From contig DBTR01000077.1 of the NCBI GenBank assembly GCA_002307145.1, positions 2,764-47,739 of the forward strand: a stretch of DNA of 44,976 nucleotides. Direction: 5' to 3'. The notes beneath the pieces were generated by a model. That model did not search any database, was not told where the DNA came from, and worked only from the letters and a program-made list of their open reading frames with translations. Source of the stretch: Rhodospirillum sp. UBA1311 (GTDB lineage Bacteria > Pseudomonadota > Alphaproteobacteria > Rhodospirillales > Rhodospirillaceae). The position numbers and the translations under genes are program-made. Below are positions 16,127 to 23,810 of the stretch, in pieces. Position 1 is the stretch's first letter. Every line of letters starts with the position of its first letter.

Positions 16127-17719
16127 TTATTTGCAGCCCGGCGGAACGGGCTTCTGCTCGGTCGCCTGCATCAGGATATCGGACCACGACTGGCCGTCGC
16201 GCGGGCTGTAGAAGCGTCCGCCGGTCGCGTCCGCCATGCACTTGCCGTTGCTCGAACCATCCACGCCGATGACATTGATTTTGAGGTTTGGCTTCTTTTG
16301 TTTCAAGGCTCTGGCGATGGCGCAAGGGTCGCCGCCGCAACTATCCTCGCCATCGGTGACCACCACCACCACTCCCGGAACGGAAACCCCGTCGAGCATG
16401 TTCCCCGAGCGCTCAAGTCCGCGCGCGAGCGGCGTACCCTGCTGCGGCTGGATGCCGTTGACCTGCGAGAGCAGCGCACCGCGTTGCGAGGGATTGAAGA
16501 ACTTGAAGTTGTCGGTGCCCTCGCACTTGCCGAACACCAGGAGGCCGATGTCGACGTCGCCCGGCATCTGGGTCACGACGTTTTTGGTCGCATCCTTGGC
16601 CGCCTGCAACCGCGACCCCGCCCCGCCCGAGAAGCTCTGGATCTGCGCCATCGCCGCACGATCACCGCGCATCGCCCGGCGAACGAGGTTGTTGATCTCG
16701 GCTTCGGTCATCGTGCTCGGCAGCCGCATGCTGCCCGAGCCGTCGAGCATGATCATCACCTCGGGCCGCTCCCACTCGGCCCGCGGCGCGGGGCAGGCGG
16801 CCGGCGAAGGCTTGGATTCGGCGGGCTTCGGCGGTGCCACGGCGGGCGGCGCGGGCTTGGGCTCGGCCTTGGGCGGCGCGGGCTTGGGCGCGGGTTTCGG
16901 CGGCTCCACCGGCTTCGGCGGCTCGACCTTGGGCGGCTCGACCACTTTCGGCGGTTCGACCGGCGGCACCGGCTCCGGAGTGTCCACCTTCGGCGGCTCG
17001 CAGGCTTCGAGACGGCGGCGCAGCTCGGCCTCGGCGGCGCGGATGCGGGCGCGCAGGTCGTCGAGATTGTCCTCGGGCGGCGGCGCGGGTTCGGCGGCGG
17101 GTTCGGGCGGCGGCGCGAGCGGCTCCTTGTCGCAGCGGTCGAGGAGGAACAGCGCCAACCCCAACACCAGCAGCAACAGCAGCAACGCCAGCAACCAGCG
17201 CCACCAACTCCGCCGCGCAACCACGGGCACGGCGGCGGCCACGGTGGCGGCGGGTGCGACTGGCGGCGGCGGCACCGCGCCAACCCCCGCCTGCCCCCAG
17301 CCGACGATCACCGGCTGGCCGTTGACGACGTAAACCTGTTCGACGCCCGGGTCGACGGCGGCGCGCTTCAACAGATCGGCGCGCGCCGGATCGCTGGTGC
17401 GCGCCGCAAGCGACCGCACCGACTCCAGCCGCTCGCGCAGCGCCGCCCTGGCGATCGCCTGCGCCTCGGGCGGCAGGGAAGCGAGCGGCTGAGGCTGGCC
17501 GTGGAGTTCCGTGGTCCAGTCGACCCACGCGCCGTCGGCGGACGGCACGGGCCGCGCGAACAGCTGCGCCGTGGTCTCGGGCAACGCGGCGCGCAGCGCC
17601 TGGGCGATCGCGCCATGTTCGGCATGGAGCGACGCGCCCGACGCCTGTTGCGCGGCGTAGCGACCCGATTCGGTACGGCAAACACGAAAGACAGAGGGCA
17701 TCGCGACGGCAACCGACAC
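16127..17719 (-). CDS. SrfA-like membrane-anchored vWA protein
   Basis: A 530-residue protein and first gene of the srf train. Residues 1-145 resemble the SrfA N-terminal domain encoded next door (shared VDW and VYVVNGQPVIVGWG versus IYSVDGKPVLTFWG). A Trp-rich start and poly-Leu membrane segment (about 176-193) end in DRC, as in SrfA. A Pro/Lys repeat linker with EPPK-type units follows (about 243-305), then a periplasmic vWA domain with a perfect metal site DGSGS (326-330) and VVVVTDGEDSCGGD. Four or more cysteines suggest disulfides. The start is uncertain: GTG at 17719 or ATG at 17701 (MPSVFRVCRTESGRY); neither has a strong ribosome-binding site. It is divergent from the esterase gene. 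Confidence 0.82.
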   Translation of the reverse strand: MSVAVAMPSVFRVCRTESGRYAAQQASGASLHAEHGAIAQALRAALPETTAQLFARPVPSADGAWVDWTTELHGQPQPLASLPPEAQAIARAALRERLESVRSLAARTSDPARADLLKRAAVDPGVEQVYVVNGQPVIVGWGQAGVGAVPPPPVAPAATVAAAVPVVARRSWWRWLLALLLLLLVLGLALFLLDRCDKEPLAPPPEPAAEPAPPPEDNLDDLRARIRAAEAELRRRLEACEPPKVDTPEPVPPVEPPKVVEPPKVEPPKPVEPPKPAPKPAPPKAEPKPAPPAVAPPKPAESKPSPAACPAPRAEWERPEVMIMLDGSGSMRLPSTMTEAEINNLVRRAMRGDRAAMAQIQSFSGGAGSRLQAAKDATKNVVTQMPGDVDIGLLVFGKCEGTDNFKFFNPSQRGALLSQVNGIQPQQGTPLARGLERSGNMLDGVSVPGVVVVVTDGEDSCGGDPCAIARALKQKKPNLKINVIGVDGSSNGKCMADATGGRFYSPRDGQSWSDILMQATEQKPVPPGCK

Positions 17720-17915
17720 AGCCTTGCCCGACGCGGCGGGCGGACTACGGGAGTATCAGATTCAGCCAGAAAATTCCAGGCGTTCGGCATTTTCTTCGAG
17801 GCTTGAAACGCGGCGGAACGGGCGCATCTCTCAAGACCTGAAGCCCTGGGCAACCGATCCCGAGCGCGGACCAACCCGCCGGACCAAACGCAAAAAGACT
17901 TCAGGGAGAACCAAC

Positions 17916-18785
17916 GTGATCGCAGCCAAACCGCTCTGCATCGGCCTTATGTTCGCCACGGGCTTCGCCGCGCCCGCTTTCGCGGGCCAGATCGTCGCGG
18001 GAAAAGTCGCCTCCCCCGCCCTCAATCGCGATTATCCATATACCGTCTACCTGCCCGACGGGTACAGCCACTCCAAGCTCACCTACCCCGTCCTCTACCT
18101 GCTCCACGGCGCGGGCGGCAACGAGAACGAATGGGCGATCAAGGGCCATGCGCAGCAGACCCTCGACACCATGATCGAAGACGGCACGATTCCCCCAATG
18201 GTTGTGGTGATGCCGGGCCATACCTTCGGCTGGTGGGCCGATGGCAACGCCGACAAGGGCGAGACCGCGCTTCTTTCCGACGTCATGCCCCACATCGAGA
18301 AAAGCTACCGGGTGATCACCGAGCGCCAGGGCCGTCTGATCGCCGGGCTTTCGGCGGGCGGCTACGGCACCGTCAACATCGTCTTCAAGCACCCGGAAAT
18401 GTTCGCGGCTGCCGCCGCGATGAGCCCGGCGGTCTATCACGACCTGCCGCCCGACACCTCCAGCGCGACCAAGAATCCGCCATTCCAGAAAGACGGCAAG
18501 TTCGACCCGGAAACCTGGAAACGGCTCAACTGGCCGGTGGTCTACGACAAATACAAGGCGTCCAAGATCGTCGTGCCGATGTATATCAACTCAGGCGACC
18601 ACGACCGTTTCAACATCGCTTACGAGGCGGCATATCTCTATCAAAAGTTGCGGGATATCCAACCCAAGGACACCGAGTTCCGGGTCGTCGACGGCGACCA
18701 CGAGTGGCCGGTCTGGGCCGCCACCCTGCCCGAGGCGCTCGAATTCATGAGCGGCTACGTTTCCCGCCCCCAGGGCGCGCCATAA
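17916..18785 (+). CDS. Secreted esterase, esterase D/tributyrin-esterase family
   Basis: A 289-residue alpha/beta-hydrolase with a signal peptide (hydrophobic MFATGFAAPAFA, cleavage near residue 24). The nucleophile elbow is GLSAGG, the acid lies in SGDHDRFN and the catalytic histidine in DGDHEWPVW; YLLHGAGGNENEW supplies the oxyanion region. This is the layout of the esterase D/antigen 85-like family. The start is GTG at 17916 with AGGGAG seven bases upstream; the frame runs farther up but lacks a ribosome site. Likely periplasmic or exported carboxylesterase; the substrate is unknown. It is divergent from the srf train and followed by a hairpin terminator. Confidence 0.85.
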   Translation: MIAAKPLCIGLMFATGFAAPAFAGQIVAGKVASPALNRDYPYTVYLPDGYSHSKLTYPVLYLLHGAGGNENEWAIKGHAQQTLDTMIEDGTIPPMVVVMPGHTFGWWADGNADKGETALLSDVMPHIEKSYRVITERQGRLIAGLSAGGYGTVNIVFKHPEMFAAAAAMSPAVYHDLPPDTSSATKNPPFQKDGKFDPETWKRLNWPVVYDKYKASKIVVPMYINSGDHDRFNIAYEAAYLYQKLRDIQPKDTEFRVVDGDHEWPVWAATLPEALEFMSGYVSRPQGAP

Positions 18786-18797
18786 CCCCCGAATGCA

Positions 18798-18825
18798 CGA
18801 CGGGCCCCCACTACGGGGGCCGTCG
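18798..18825 (+). terminator. Hairpin terminator after the esterase gene
   Basis: An 11-bp stem, CGACGG then CCCCC (one bulged G) against GGGGGCCGTCG, with loop ACTAC, followed within ten bases by a T-containing stretch (CAGCTTCAGCTTTT). It lies 12 bases after the esterase stop and just before the stop of the converging DUF134 gene, so it may serve both strands, though the T-rich side favours plus. Confidence 0.65.
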
Positions 18826-18830
18826 CAGCT

Positions 18831-19031
18831 TCAGCTTTTCGCCTCTTCCGCCGCCTTGGCCCGGGCGGCTTCCGCCTCGGCCTCGCAGCCGCAATGCTCG
18901 CCCGCGCCGGGTTCGCCGTGCGCGTGCCTGCCGTGACCATGGCCGTGACCGTGAGCCACGCCGTCCTGATGGCGCTTGCCGTTGCCGCAACCGCAGCCGT
19001 CGTGCGGGCCGGTTCCGTCGTGATTGGGCAT
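18831..19031 (-). other. Possible internal-start product: His-rich 66-residue peptide
   Basis: Inside the DUF134 gene and in the same frame, ATG at 19031 is preceded by CAGGAGACGAAA, a stronger ribosome-binding site than that of the full gene. Translation from here would give a free 66-residue peptide with 11 or more histidines and four cysteines, like small metallochaperone or storage peptides. It may equally be a relic of gene fusion after loss of a stop codon. Confidence 0.4.
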
Positions 19032-19445
19032 TTTCGTCTCCTGTTCGGGTTGGTGTGTTTGATCAAGCGTAGAAAGGCCTGGCATCGCGGCGCAGCGCCG
19101 GTGGCCACGGCGACGCCGCATGCCGCCGGGAGGGTCGAAGACGACGGGCTCTGCCGTCGGGTCGACCGCGCCGCCCGCGATTTCGATCGCCCAACCACCG
19201 ACCAGCGCGCTCGCCACCGTAGTGCGAGCTTCCGCCAGCAGGCGGGAGAACGTCGGGCGGGAAATTCCCATCATCTCGGCAGCTGCGGCGTGTTCCAACC
19301 CTTCGGCATCGGCGAGGCGCAGGGCTTCCGCGCCGTCGAGGCACAGCACGACGCTCTTGATCTCGCGCATCGGCACGCCTTGCGGCTTGAAAACCCGAAC
19401 GGAGAAGCCGTCCCGGACGATCCGGGACCTGCGGGGACGAGGCAT
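18831..19445 (-). CDS. DUF134 HTH protein with His/Gly/Cys-rich tail
   Basis: A 204-residue protein. Residues 1-95 are a DUF134/UPF0251 domain: MPRPRRSRIV, VVLCLDGAEALRLADAEGLE, and the helix-turn-helix AAAEMMGISRPTFSRLLAEA, as in proteins of about 100 residues often found near iron-sulfur or metal genes. The rest is a linker and a metal-binding-like tail (CGCGNGK, HGHGHGHGRHAHG, HCGCEAE). An internal ATG at 19031 with an excellent AGGAGA site begins exactly at the tail. Such domains are DNA-binding; the tail may sense nickel, cobalt, copper or zinc. A 22-bp perfect inverted repeat sits 14 bases upstream of the start, consistent with autoregulation. Confidence 0.8.
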   Translation of the reverse strand: MPRPRRSRIVRDGFSVRVFKPQGVPMREIKSVVLCLDGAEALRLADAEGLEHAAAAEMMGISRPTFSRLLAEARTTVASALVGGWAIEIAGGAVDPTAEPVVFDPPGGMRRRRGHRRCAAMPGLSTLDQTHQPEQETKMPNHDGTGPHDGCGCGNGKRHQDGVAHGHGHGHGRHAHGEPGAGEHCGCEAEAEAARAKAAEEAKS

Positions 19446-19458
19446 GTTCGATACTCAT

Positions 19459-19480
19459 GTTATGAACGTATGTTCATAAC
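19459..19480. promoter_or_regulatory. Perfect palindromic operator upstream of the DUF134 gene
   Basis: Inverted repeat of GTTATGAAC and GTTCATAAC separated by GTAT, AT-rich in a GC-rich background and ending 13 bases from the start codon. Size and symmetry suit a dimeric HTH repressor, most simply the DUF134 protein itself. Confidence 0.6.
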
Positions 19481-19507
19481 TACGCCGCAAGCCGCTATCT
19501 GGCAAGC

Positions 19508-19539
19508 ACAAAAAAGCCCCTGCCGGAAAGGCAGGGGCT
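19508..19539 (-). terminator. Intrinsic terminator of purC
   Basis: On the minus strand a perfect 10-bp stem AGCCCCTGCC/GGCAGGGGCT with loop TTTCC is followed by TTTTTT. It lies 29 bases after the purC stop and should end the purC transcript, possibly the whole dha-purC transcript. Confidence 0.9.
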
Positions 19540-19567
19540 CGAAACCGTCGGCGCGCGACGAAACGGC

Positions 19568-20545
19568 TTAAAAGAAGGCCGCAAGGTTGCGACGGATGCG
19601 ATCCTTGACCAACTCACCCGGCTTCGGCGCGCTGAACTCCTGGCCGGTGACCGCCTCGAACAGCGAGATATAGCGGCGCGAGAAGTCGATCAGGGTGTCG
19701 TCGGGCACGTCCGGGATCGGCTGGGTGTAGGGGTCGCAGCGTTCGGCGATCCAGAGGCGGAGGAATTCCTTGTCGAGGCTTTCCGGCTCCTGGCTCGCCG
19801 CATGGCGTTGGGCGTAGCTGTCGGCGCGCCAGTAGCGGCTGCTGTCCGGGGTGAGGATTTCGTCGGCGAGGGTGAGCTTGCCTTGGCTGTCGACGCCGAA
19901 CTCGAACTTGGTGTCGACCAGGATCAGGCCGTTCTTCGCCGCGATTTCGCGGCCGCGCGCGAACAGCGCCAGCGCGATCTCCGAGACCTCGTCGAGTTGC
20001 TTCTGCGGCAACAGGCCGGTGGCGACGATCTCCGCCGGGGTGATCGGATGATCGTGACCGCCTGCGGTGGAAGCCTTGGTGGTCGGGGTGAGGATGGTAC
20101 GCTCCAGGCGATCGTTCTTCTTCATCCCGTCGGGGAAGTCGATGCCGTAGAGCTTGCGCGCGCCCGACTTGTACATCGTCCAGATCGCGGTGTCGGTGGA
20201 GCCGGTGAGGTAGTCGCGCACCACGACTTCGACCGGCAACATATCGAGCCTGCGCCCGACGACGACGTTGGGGTCCGGATATTCCAGCACGTGGTTGGGG
20301 CAGATATCGGCGGTCGCCTCGAACCAGAAGCGCGCGGTCTGGGTCAGCACCTGCCCCTTGAACGGCACCGCCGCCAGCACCTGGTCGAAGGCGCTCTGCC
20401 GGTCGGTCGAGATCAGGATCCGGCGGCCATCCGGCAGGTCGTAGTTTTCGCGGACCTTGCCCTTGTAGTAGTTGGGCAATTCGGGAAAGTGCGCGTCGGT
20501 CAGCACCGCCGGGATCGCCGCGCGGAGAATGTCCTCGGAAAGCAT
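19568..20545 (-). CDS. purC: Phosphoribosylaminoimidazole-succinocarboxamide synthase
   Basis: A 325-residue SAICAR synthetase, which joins aspartate to CAIR with ATP in purine synthesis. Recognisable segments: YKGKVRENYDLPDGRRILI (ATP loop), DRQSAFDQVLAAVPFKGQVL, EVVVRDYLTGST, LILVDTKFEFGVD and LADEILTPDSSRYW. The length and extended C-terminus match the long, yeast-like PurC form rather than the 240-residue E. coli form. It starts at 20545 after a G-rich site (AGGGGGA). It lies 86 bases downstream of dhaM on the same strand and has a strong terminator. Housekeeping; no evident link to the glycerol genes. Confidence 0.96.
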   Translation of the reverse strand: MLSEDILRAAIPAVLTDAHFPELPNYYKGKVRENYDLPDGRRILISTDRQSAFDQVLAAVPFKGQVLTQTARFWFEATADICPNHVLEYPDPNVVVGRRLDMLPVEVVVRDYLTGSTDTAIWTMYKSGARKLYGIDFPDGMKKNDRLERTILTPTTKASTAGGHDHPITPAEIVATGLLPQKQLDEVSEIALALFARGREIAAKNGLILVDTKFEFGVDSQGKLTLADEILTPDSSRYWRADSYAQRHAASQEPESLDKEFLRLWIAERCDPYTQPIPDVPDDTLIDFSRRYISLFEAVTGQEFSAPKPGELVKDRIRRNLAAFF

Positions 20546-20631
20546 TGGGCCGTCCCCCTATAATGGAATGCCCGAGTTATGGCACCTCCGCAGACGGGCG
20601 GCAAGGCCTCGTGCCGCCGCCTCGCCCCATG

Positions 20632-23094
20632 TCAGCCGCCGTCCGCAAGCCCCGCGCGAACATCGTTCGCGGTCGCGCCATCCACCAGTTTCGCCAGCTT
20701 GGCTTCAAGCGCAGCGGCGGAAACCTGCCGCGCCTTCGCCTTCACCGCGCCGACCTGGTTGGGCCGCACGCTCAAGGATCGCACCCCCGCGCCGATCAGC
20801 GCCGACGCCGCCACCGGGTCGGAGGCCGCGTCGCCGCAGACCGTGACATGCCGCCCGCCCGCCTTCTCGCAGATCATCCGCACCGCGCGCAGCACTGCCG
20901 GGTGCAACGCATCCTGCATCTCGGCCACGCCTGCGTTGCCACGTTCGGCGGCCAGCACGTATTGGGTCAAGTCGTTGGTGCCGATGCTGAAGAAGTCGGC
21001 ATGGTCGACGAACTGTTCGAGCGTCAGCGCCGCCGCCGGAACCTCCACCATCATTCCGATCTGCACCGGCCAAACGTGCGGCACCCTGGCCTTCTCCAAG
21101 TCCGCATGCGCGGCCTCGACGAAGCCGCGCGCGCGGATCATCTCTTCGGGCGAGGTGATCATCGGGAACATCACCCAGATCTCGCGCCCCTCGCCCGCGC
21201 GCAAAATCGCCCGGAGGCTGGCGGCGAAGAACTCGGGATTGCGGAACGACAGCCGCACGCCACGCACGCCGAGGAACGGATTCGCCTCCTTCGGCTGGTC
21301 GAGGAACGCCAGCGGCTTGTCCGCGCCGACATCGAGGGTGCGCACCACCACCGGGCCCTTCGGCGTGTTGGCGAGAACCGCGCCGAGGATCCGAACCTGA
21401 TCGTCCTCGCTCGGGGTTTCGGTGAACGGCAGGTAGGCGAACTCGGTGCGCAGCAGGCCGACGCCCTCCGCGCCATTCTCGGCGGCCGACTTCGCGTCGA
21501 GCGGATTGCCGACGTTGGCCATCACCTCGATTGCCGCGCCGTCGGAGGTGATCGCGGGCCGATCCTTCGCCGCGTCGAAGGCCGCGCGCTCGGCGGCGCG
21601 TTTTTCCTGACGCGCTCGGAATTCGGCGGCGACTTCGGCATTGGGCTCGACCTCGATCTCTCCAGTACCGCCGTCCATGGCGATGAGCTTGCCCGGCAGA
21701 CCGGCAAAATCCAGCCGCGCCGCACCGACCACCATGGGAATCCCGAGGGTGCGCGCGATGATCGCGGCATGCGCCGAAGCGCTGCCGGTGCGCGCGAGAA
21801 TGCCCAGGACCTTGTCCGGATCGCAGGCGGTCGCCTCGCTCGGCAAAAGCTCGTCGACGAGCAGGATCGCGGGCGGCTCGGGCGCAATCTTGAGCGCCGC
21901 GCCGGTGCCCGACATCGCCCGGCCGACGCGCATCGCGATGTCCTTGAGGTCGGCGGCGCGCGCCTGGAGATACGGGTCCTCCATCGCCGCGTAGGCCTCC
22001 GCGAGTCGCGTGGTTTCCGTCCGCCACGCGGCGCGGGCGGCGGCTCCGGCAGCAATCTTGGCGTGCACGCCTTCGAGCAGCGCCGGGTCGCTCAACACCA
22101 GGGCCTGCGCGGCGAAAATGCCGGTGGCGTCGTGGACGGCGGTTTCCTTCAAGTCGTCCGCCACCTGGCGCACCGCCGCGTCGAGCCTGGCACGTTCCTT
22201 CGCCGCGTTTTCAACCGGCGCATCCGGCTCTTCGGGAATCGCGGCGTCGAGGCGCTCCGCCCTGCCGACCGCAACACCTTCCGAAGCGGGCACGCCAGTC
22301 TTACCCGGCGCTGGCATTGCCACAGCCGCAACCGGTTCGGCTCCCGGTCCCTCCGCCTCGCCGAAACGGTCGTCCGCCAACGCCTGCAACGCCTTGAGCG
22401 CCGCGTCGGCGTCCGCGCCACGCACCTCGAAGCGCACCCGGTCGCCCTTGCGCACCTGCAGCAGCGCGACGCTGGTGAGACTGCGCGCCGAGGCCGGACC
22501 GCGCCCACCGGTCAGGTTGGTGAGCTGGACGTCGGCGGCAAACTTGCTCGCCGCCTGCACCAGGGTCGCCGCCGGGCGGGCGTGCAGCCCATGGGGATTG
22601 TGGATTTCGGTTTCGAAACCGAGTGCATCGCCGGTCGCAGCGGCGGTCGCCGGCACGGCAACGACGGGGTCGGCGTCGCCGACCTGGGATTCCTTCGGCA
22701 GCAATGCCGACATCGCCTCACGCAACACCGCGTCGAGGTCGCCGCCCGAATTCGCCGCCACCGAAGCGGCCACCGCCGCCTCGACGATCGGCGCGGAACA
22801 GAGGCGGATTTTGGTTTGCCAGTCGGGGATTTCCTCGGCTTCAAGCAGGTCGAGCGCGGTTTGCGCGCTCAACACCGCCGAGCCCAGGTCCATCAGCACC
22901 ACCGCACCGTCGCCTTCGCAAAACGGCTTCAACACCTCGGCGACGTGAACCGCGTCGGTGCCGACCTCGTCGAAATCGTCGCCGACGCCGGCGGCGATGG
23001 CGAGGGGGAACTCAGGGCCGACCATTTGCATGACCAGCTCGCGAATCCCCAGCGCCAGGGCCTTGCTGTGGGATACCAGGACGATTCCGATCAT
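20632..23094 (-). CDS. dhaM: PTS phosphotransfer protein DhaM with complete enzyme I
   Basis: An 820-residue fusion that carries phosphate from PEP to the ADP on DhaL. Domains: EIIA of the mannose type (1-130, His 9 in LVSHSKAL), HPr (about 160-245, His 171 in GLHARPAA) and enzyme I (about 262-800, phospho-His 442 in GSASAHAAIIAR, PEP-domain motifs LLRTEFAYL, GADKPLAF, GVRGVRLSF, and Cys 753 in VCGDAAS). E. coli DhaM has only a truncated enzyme I, so this protein could accept phosphate directly from PEP. The HPr segment keeps a serine in ASARSL at the place of regulatory Ser46. The last of dhaKLM, five bases after dhaL. Confidence 0.93.
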   Translation of the reverse strand: MIGIVLVSHSKALALGIRELVMQMVGPEFPLAIAAGVGDDFDEVGTDAVHVAEVLKPFCEGDGAVVLMDLGSAVLSAQTALDLLEAEEIPDWQTKIRLCSAPIVEAAVAASVAANSGGDLDAVLREAMSALLPKESQVGDADPVVAVPATAAATGDALGFETEIHNPHGLHARPAATLVQAASKFAADVQLTNLTGGRGPASARSLTSVALLQVRKGDRVRFEVRGADADAALKALQALADDRFGEAEGPGAEPVAAVAMPAPGKTGVPASEGVAVGRAERLDAAIPEEPDAPVENAAKERARLDAAVRQVADDLKETAVHDATGIFAAQALVLSDPALLEGVHAKIAAGAAARAAWRTETTRLAEAYAAMEDPYLQARAADLKDIAMRVGRAMSGTGAALKIAPEPPAILLVDELLPSEATACDPDKVLGILARTGSASAHAAIIARTLGIPMVVGAARLDFAGLPGKLIAMDGGTGEIEVEPNAEVAAEFRARQEKRAAERAAFDAAKDRPAITSDGAAIEVMANVGNPLDAKSAAENGAEGVGLLRTEFAYLPFTETPSEDDQVRILGAVLANTPKGPVVVRTLDVGADKPLAFLDQPKEANPFLGVRGVRLSFRNPEFFAASLRAILRAGEGREIWVMFPMITSPEEMIRARGFVEAAHADLEKARVPHVWPVQIGMMVEVPAAALTLEQFVDHADFFSIGTNDLTQYVLAAERGNAGVAEMQDALHPAVLRAVRMICEKAGGRHVTVCGDAASDPVAASALIGAGVRSLSVRPNQVGAVKAKARQVSAAALEAKLAKLVDGATANDVRAGLADGG

Positions 23095-23099
23095 GCGGC

Positions 23100-23726
23100 T
23101 CAGGCCTCGCAGGTGGTGCTGAGGGTTTCGAGCAGGAGCGCCAGCGAATTCGCGCCCGGGTCTTCGTGGCCGATGCTGCGCTCGCCGAGGTAGCTGGCGC
23201 GGCCCTTGCGGGCAAGCAGCGGCGCGGTCTTGGTCGCGGCGTCGCGCGCGGCGGCGGCGGCGGCCTTGGTCGCGGCGGCGAGGTCGCCTCCGGCTCCGGC
23301 CATCGCATCAAGGGCGGGTGAGAGTGCGTCGACCATGGTCTTGTCGCCGAGTTCCGCCTTGCCGCGCTTCTGGATGTCGGCGAGGCCGCCCTTCAGCGCA
23401 TCGACCATCGCAGCGGCATCCCAGGCGGGACGCCCCATCGAGCGCTTGCCGAGTTCGAGGAAAAAGCCGCCGTAGAGCGGGCCGGACGCACCGCCGACGG
23501 TGGAGAGCAGGGTCATGCCGACGGTCTTGTAGAGCGCGCCGAGGTCGGCGGATTCGGCGGCGTCGAGCTTTTTCACCACCGCCACGAAGCCGCGGCGCAT
23601 GTTCGCACCATGGTCGCCATCGCCGATCGCGGCGTCGAGATCGCTCAACCGCGTCTCTTCCTTTTCGAGCGCGGCGGATGCCGCCTTGATCCACGCCACC
23701 GCCTTGGATACGGAAAACTCGCTCAT
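23100..23726 (-). CDS. dhaL: Dihydroxyacetone kinase, ADP-binding subunit
   Basis: A 208-residue helical-barrel protein with the metal-binding motif AAIGDGDHGANMRRG (GDGDHG at 35-40) and the nucleotide loop STVGGASGPLYGGFF. In PTS-dependent dihydroxyacetone kinases DhaL keeps ADP tightly bound; it is rephosphorylated by DhaM and passes phosphate to substrate on DhaK. Full length with intact ligands (DxDxxD-type aspartates). It lies between dhaK, 84 bases upstream with a strong hairpin in the gap, and dhaM, five bases downstream. Confidence 0.94.
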   Translation of the reverse strand: MSEFSVSKAVAWIKAASAALEKEETRLSDLDAAIGDGDHGANMRRGFVAVVKKLDAAESADLGALYKTVGMTLLSTVGGASGPLYGGFFLELGKRSMGRPAWDAAAMVDALKGGLADIQKRGKAELGDKTMVDALSPALDAMAGAGGDLAAATKAAAAAARDAATKTAPLLARKGRASYLGERSIGHEDPGANSLALLLETLSTTCEA

Positions 23727-23766
23727 GTCTCGCCCTGCCTGTGTTTACATTACGATCGTTCGGAGT

Positions 23767-23792
23767 CCCCGGGCGCGACGCCGCGCCCGGGG
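23767..23792 (-). other. GC hairpin in the dhaK-dhaL gap
   Basis: A perfect 11-bp stem CCCCGGGCGCG/CGCGCCCGGGG with a four-base loop. There is no T-run on the minus strand, so this is not a standard terminator; an RNA stability or attenuation element between dhaK and dhaL is more likely. Confidence 0.5.
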
Positions 23793-23810
23793 AGTTTAAG
23801 ACATGGGGTA

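Noticed and set aside
16800..17000. Short tandem repeats that look like a repeat array
   Set aside because: They encode a Pro/Lys-rich EPPK-type linker in frame; there are no spacers, so this is not CRISPR.
17720..17915. Divergent promoters between the srf train and the esterase
   Set aside because: Expected by gene layout, but no -35/-10 or -24/-12 pair was good enough to report.
20545..23193. An 882-codon plus-strand frame opposite dhaM
   Set aside because: Antisense shadow of a gene with intact PTS motifs; no recognisable domain.
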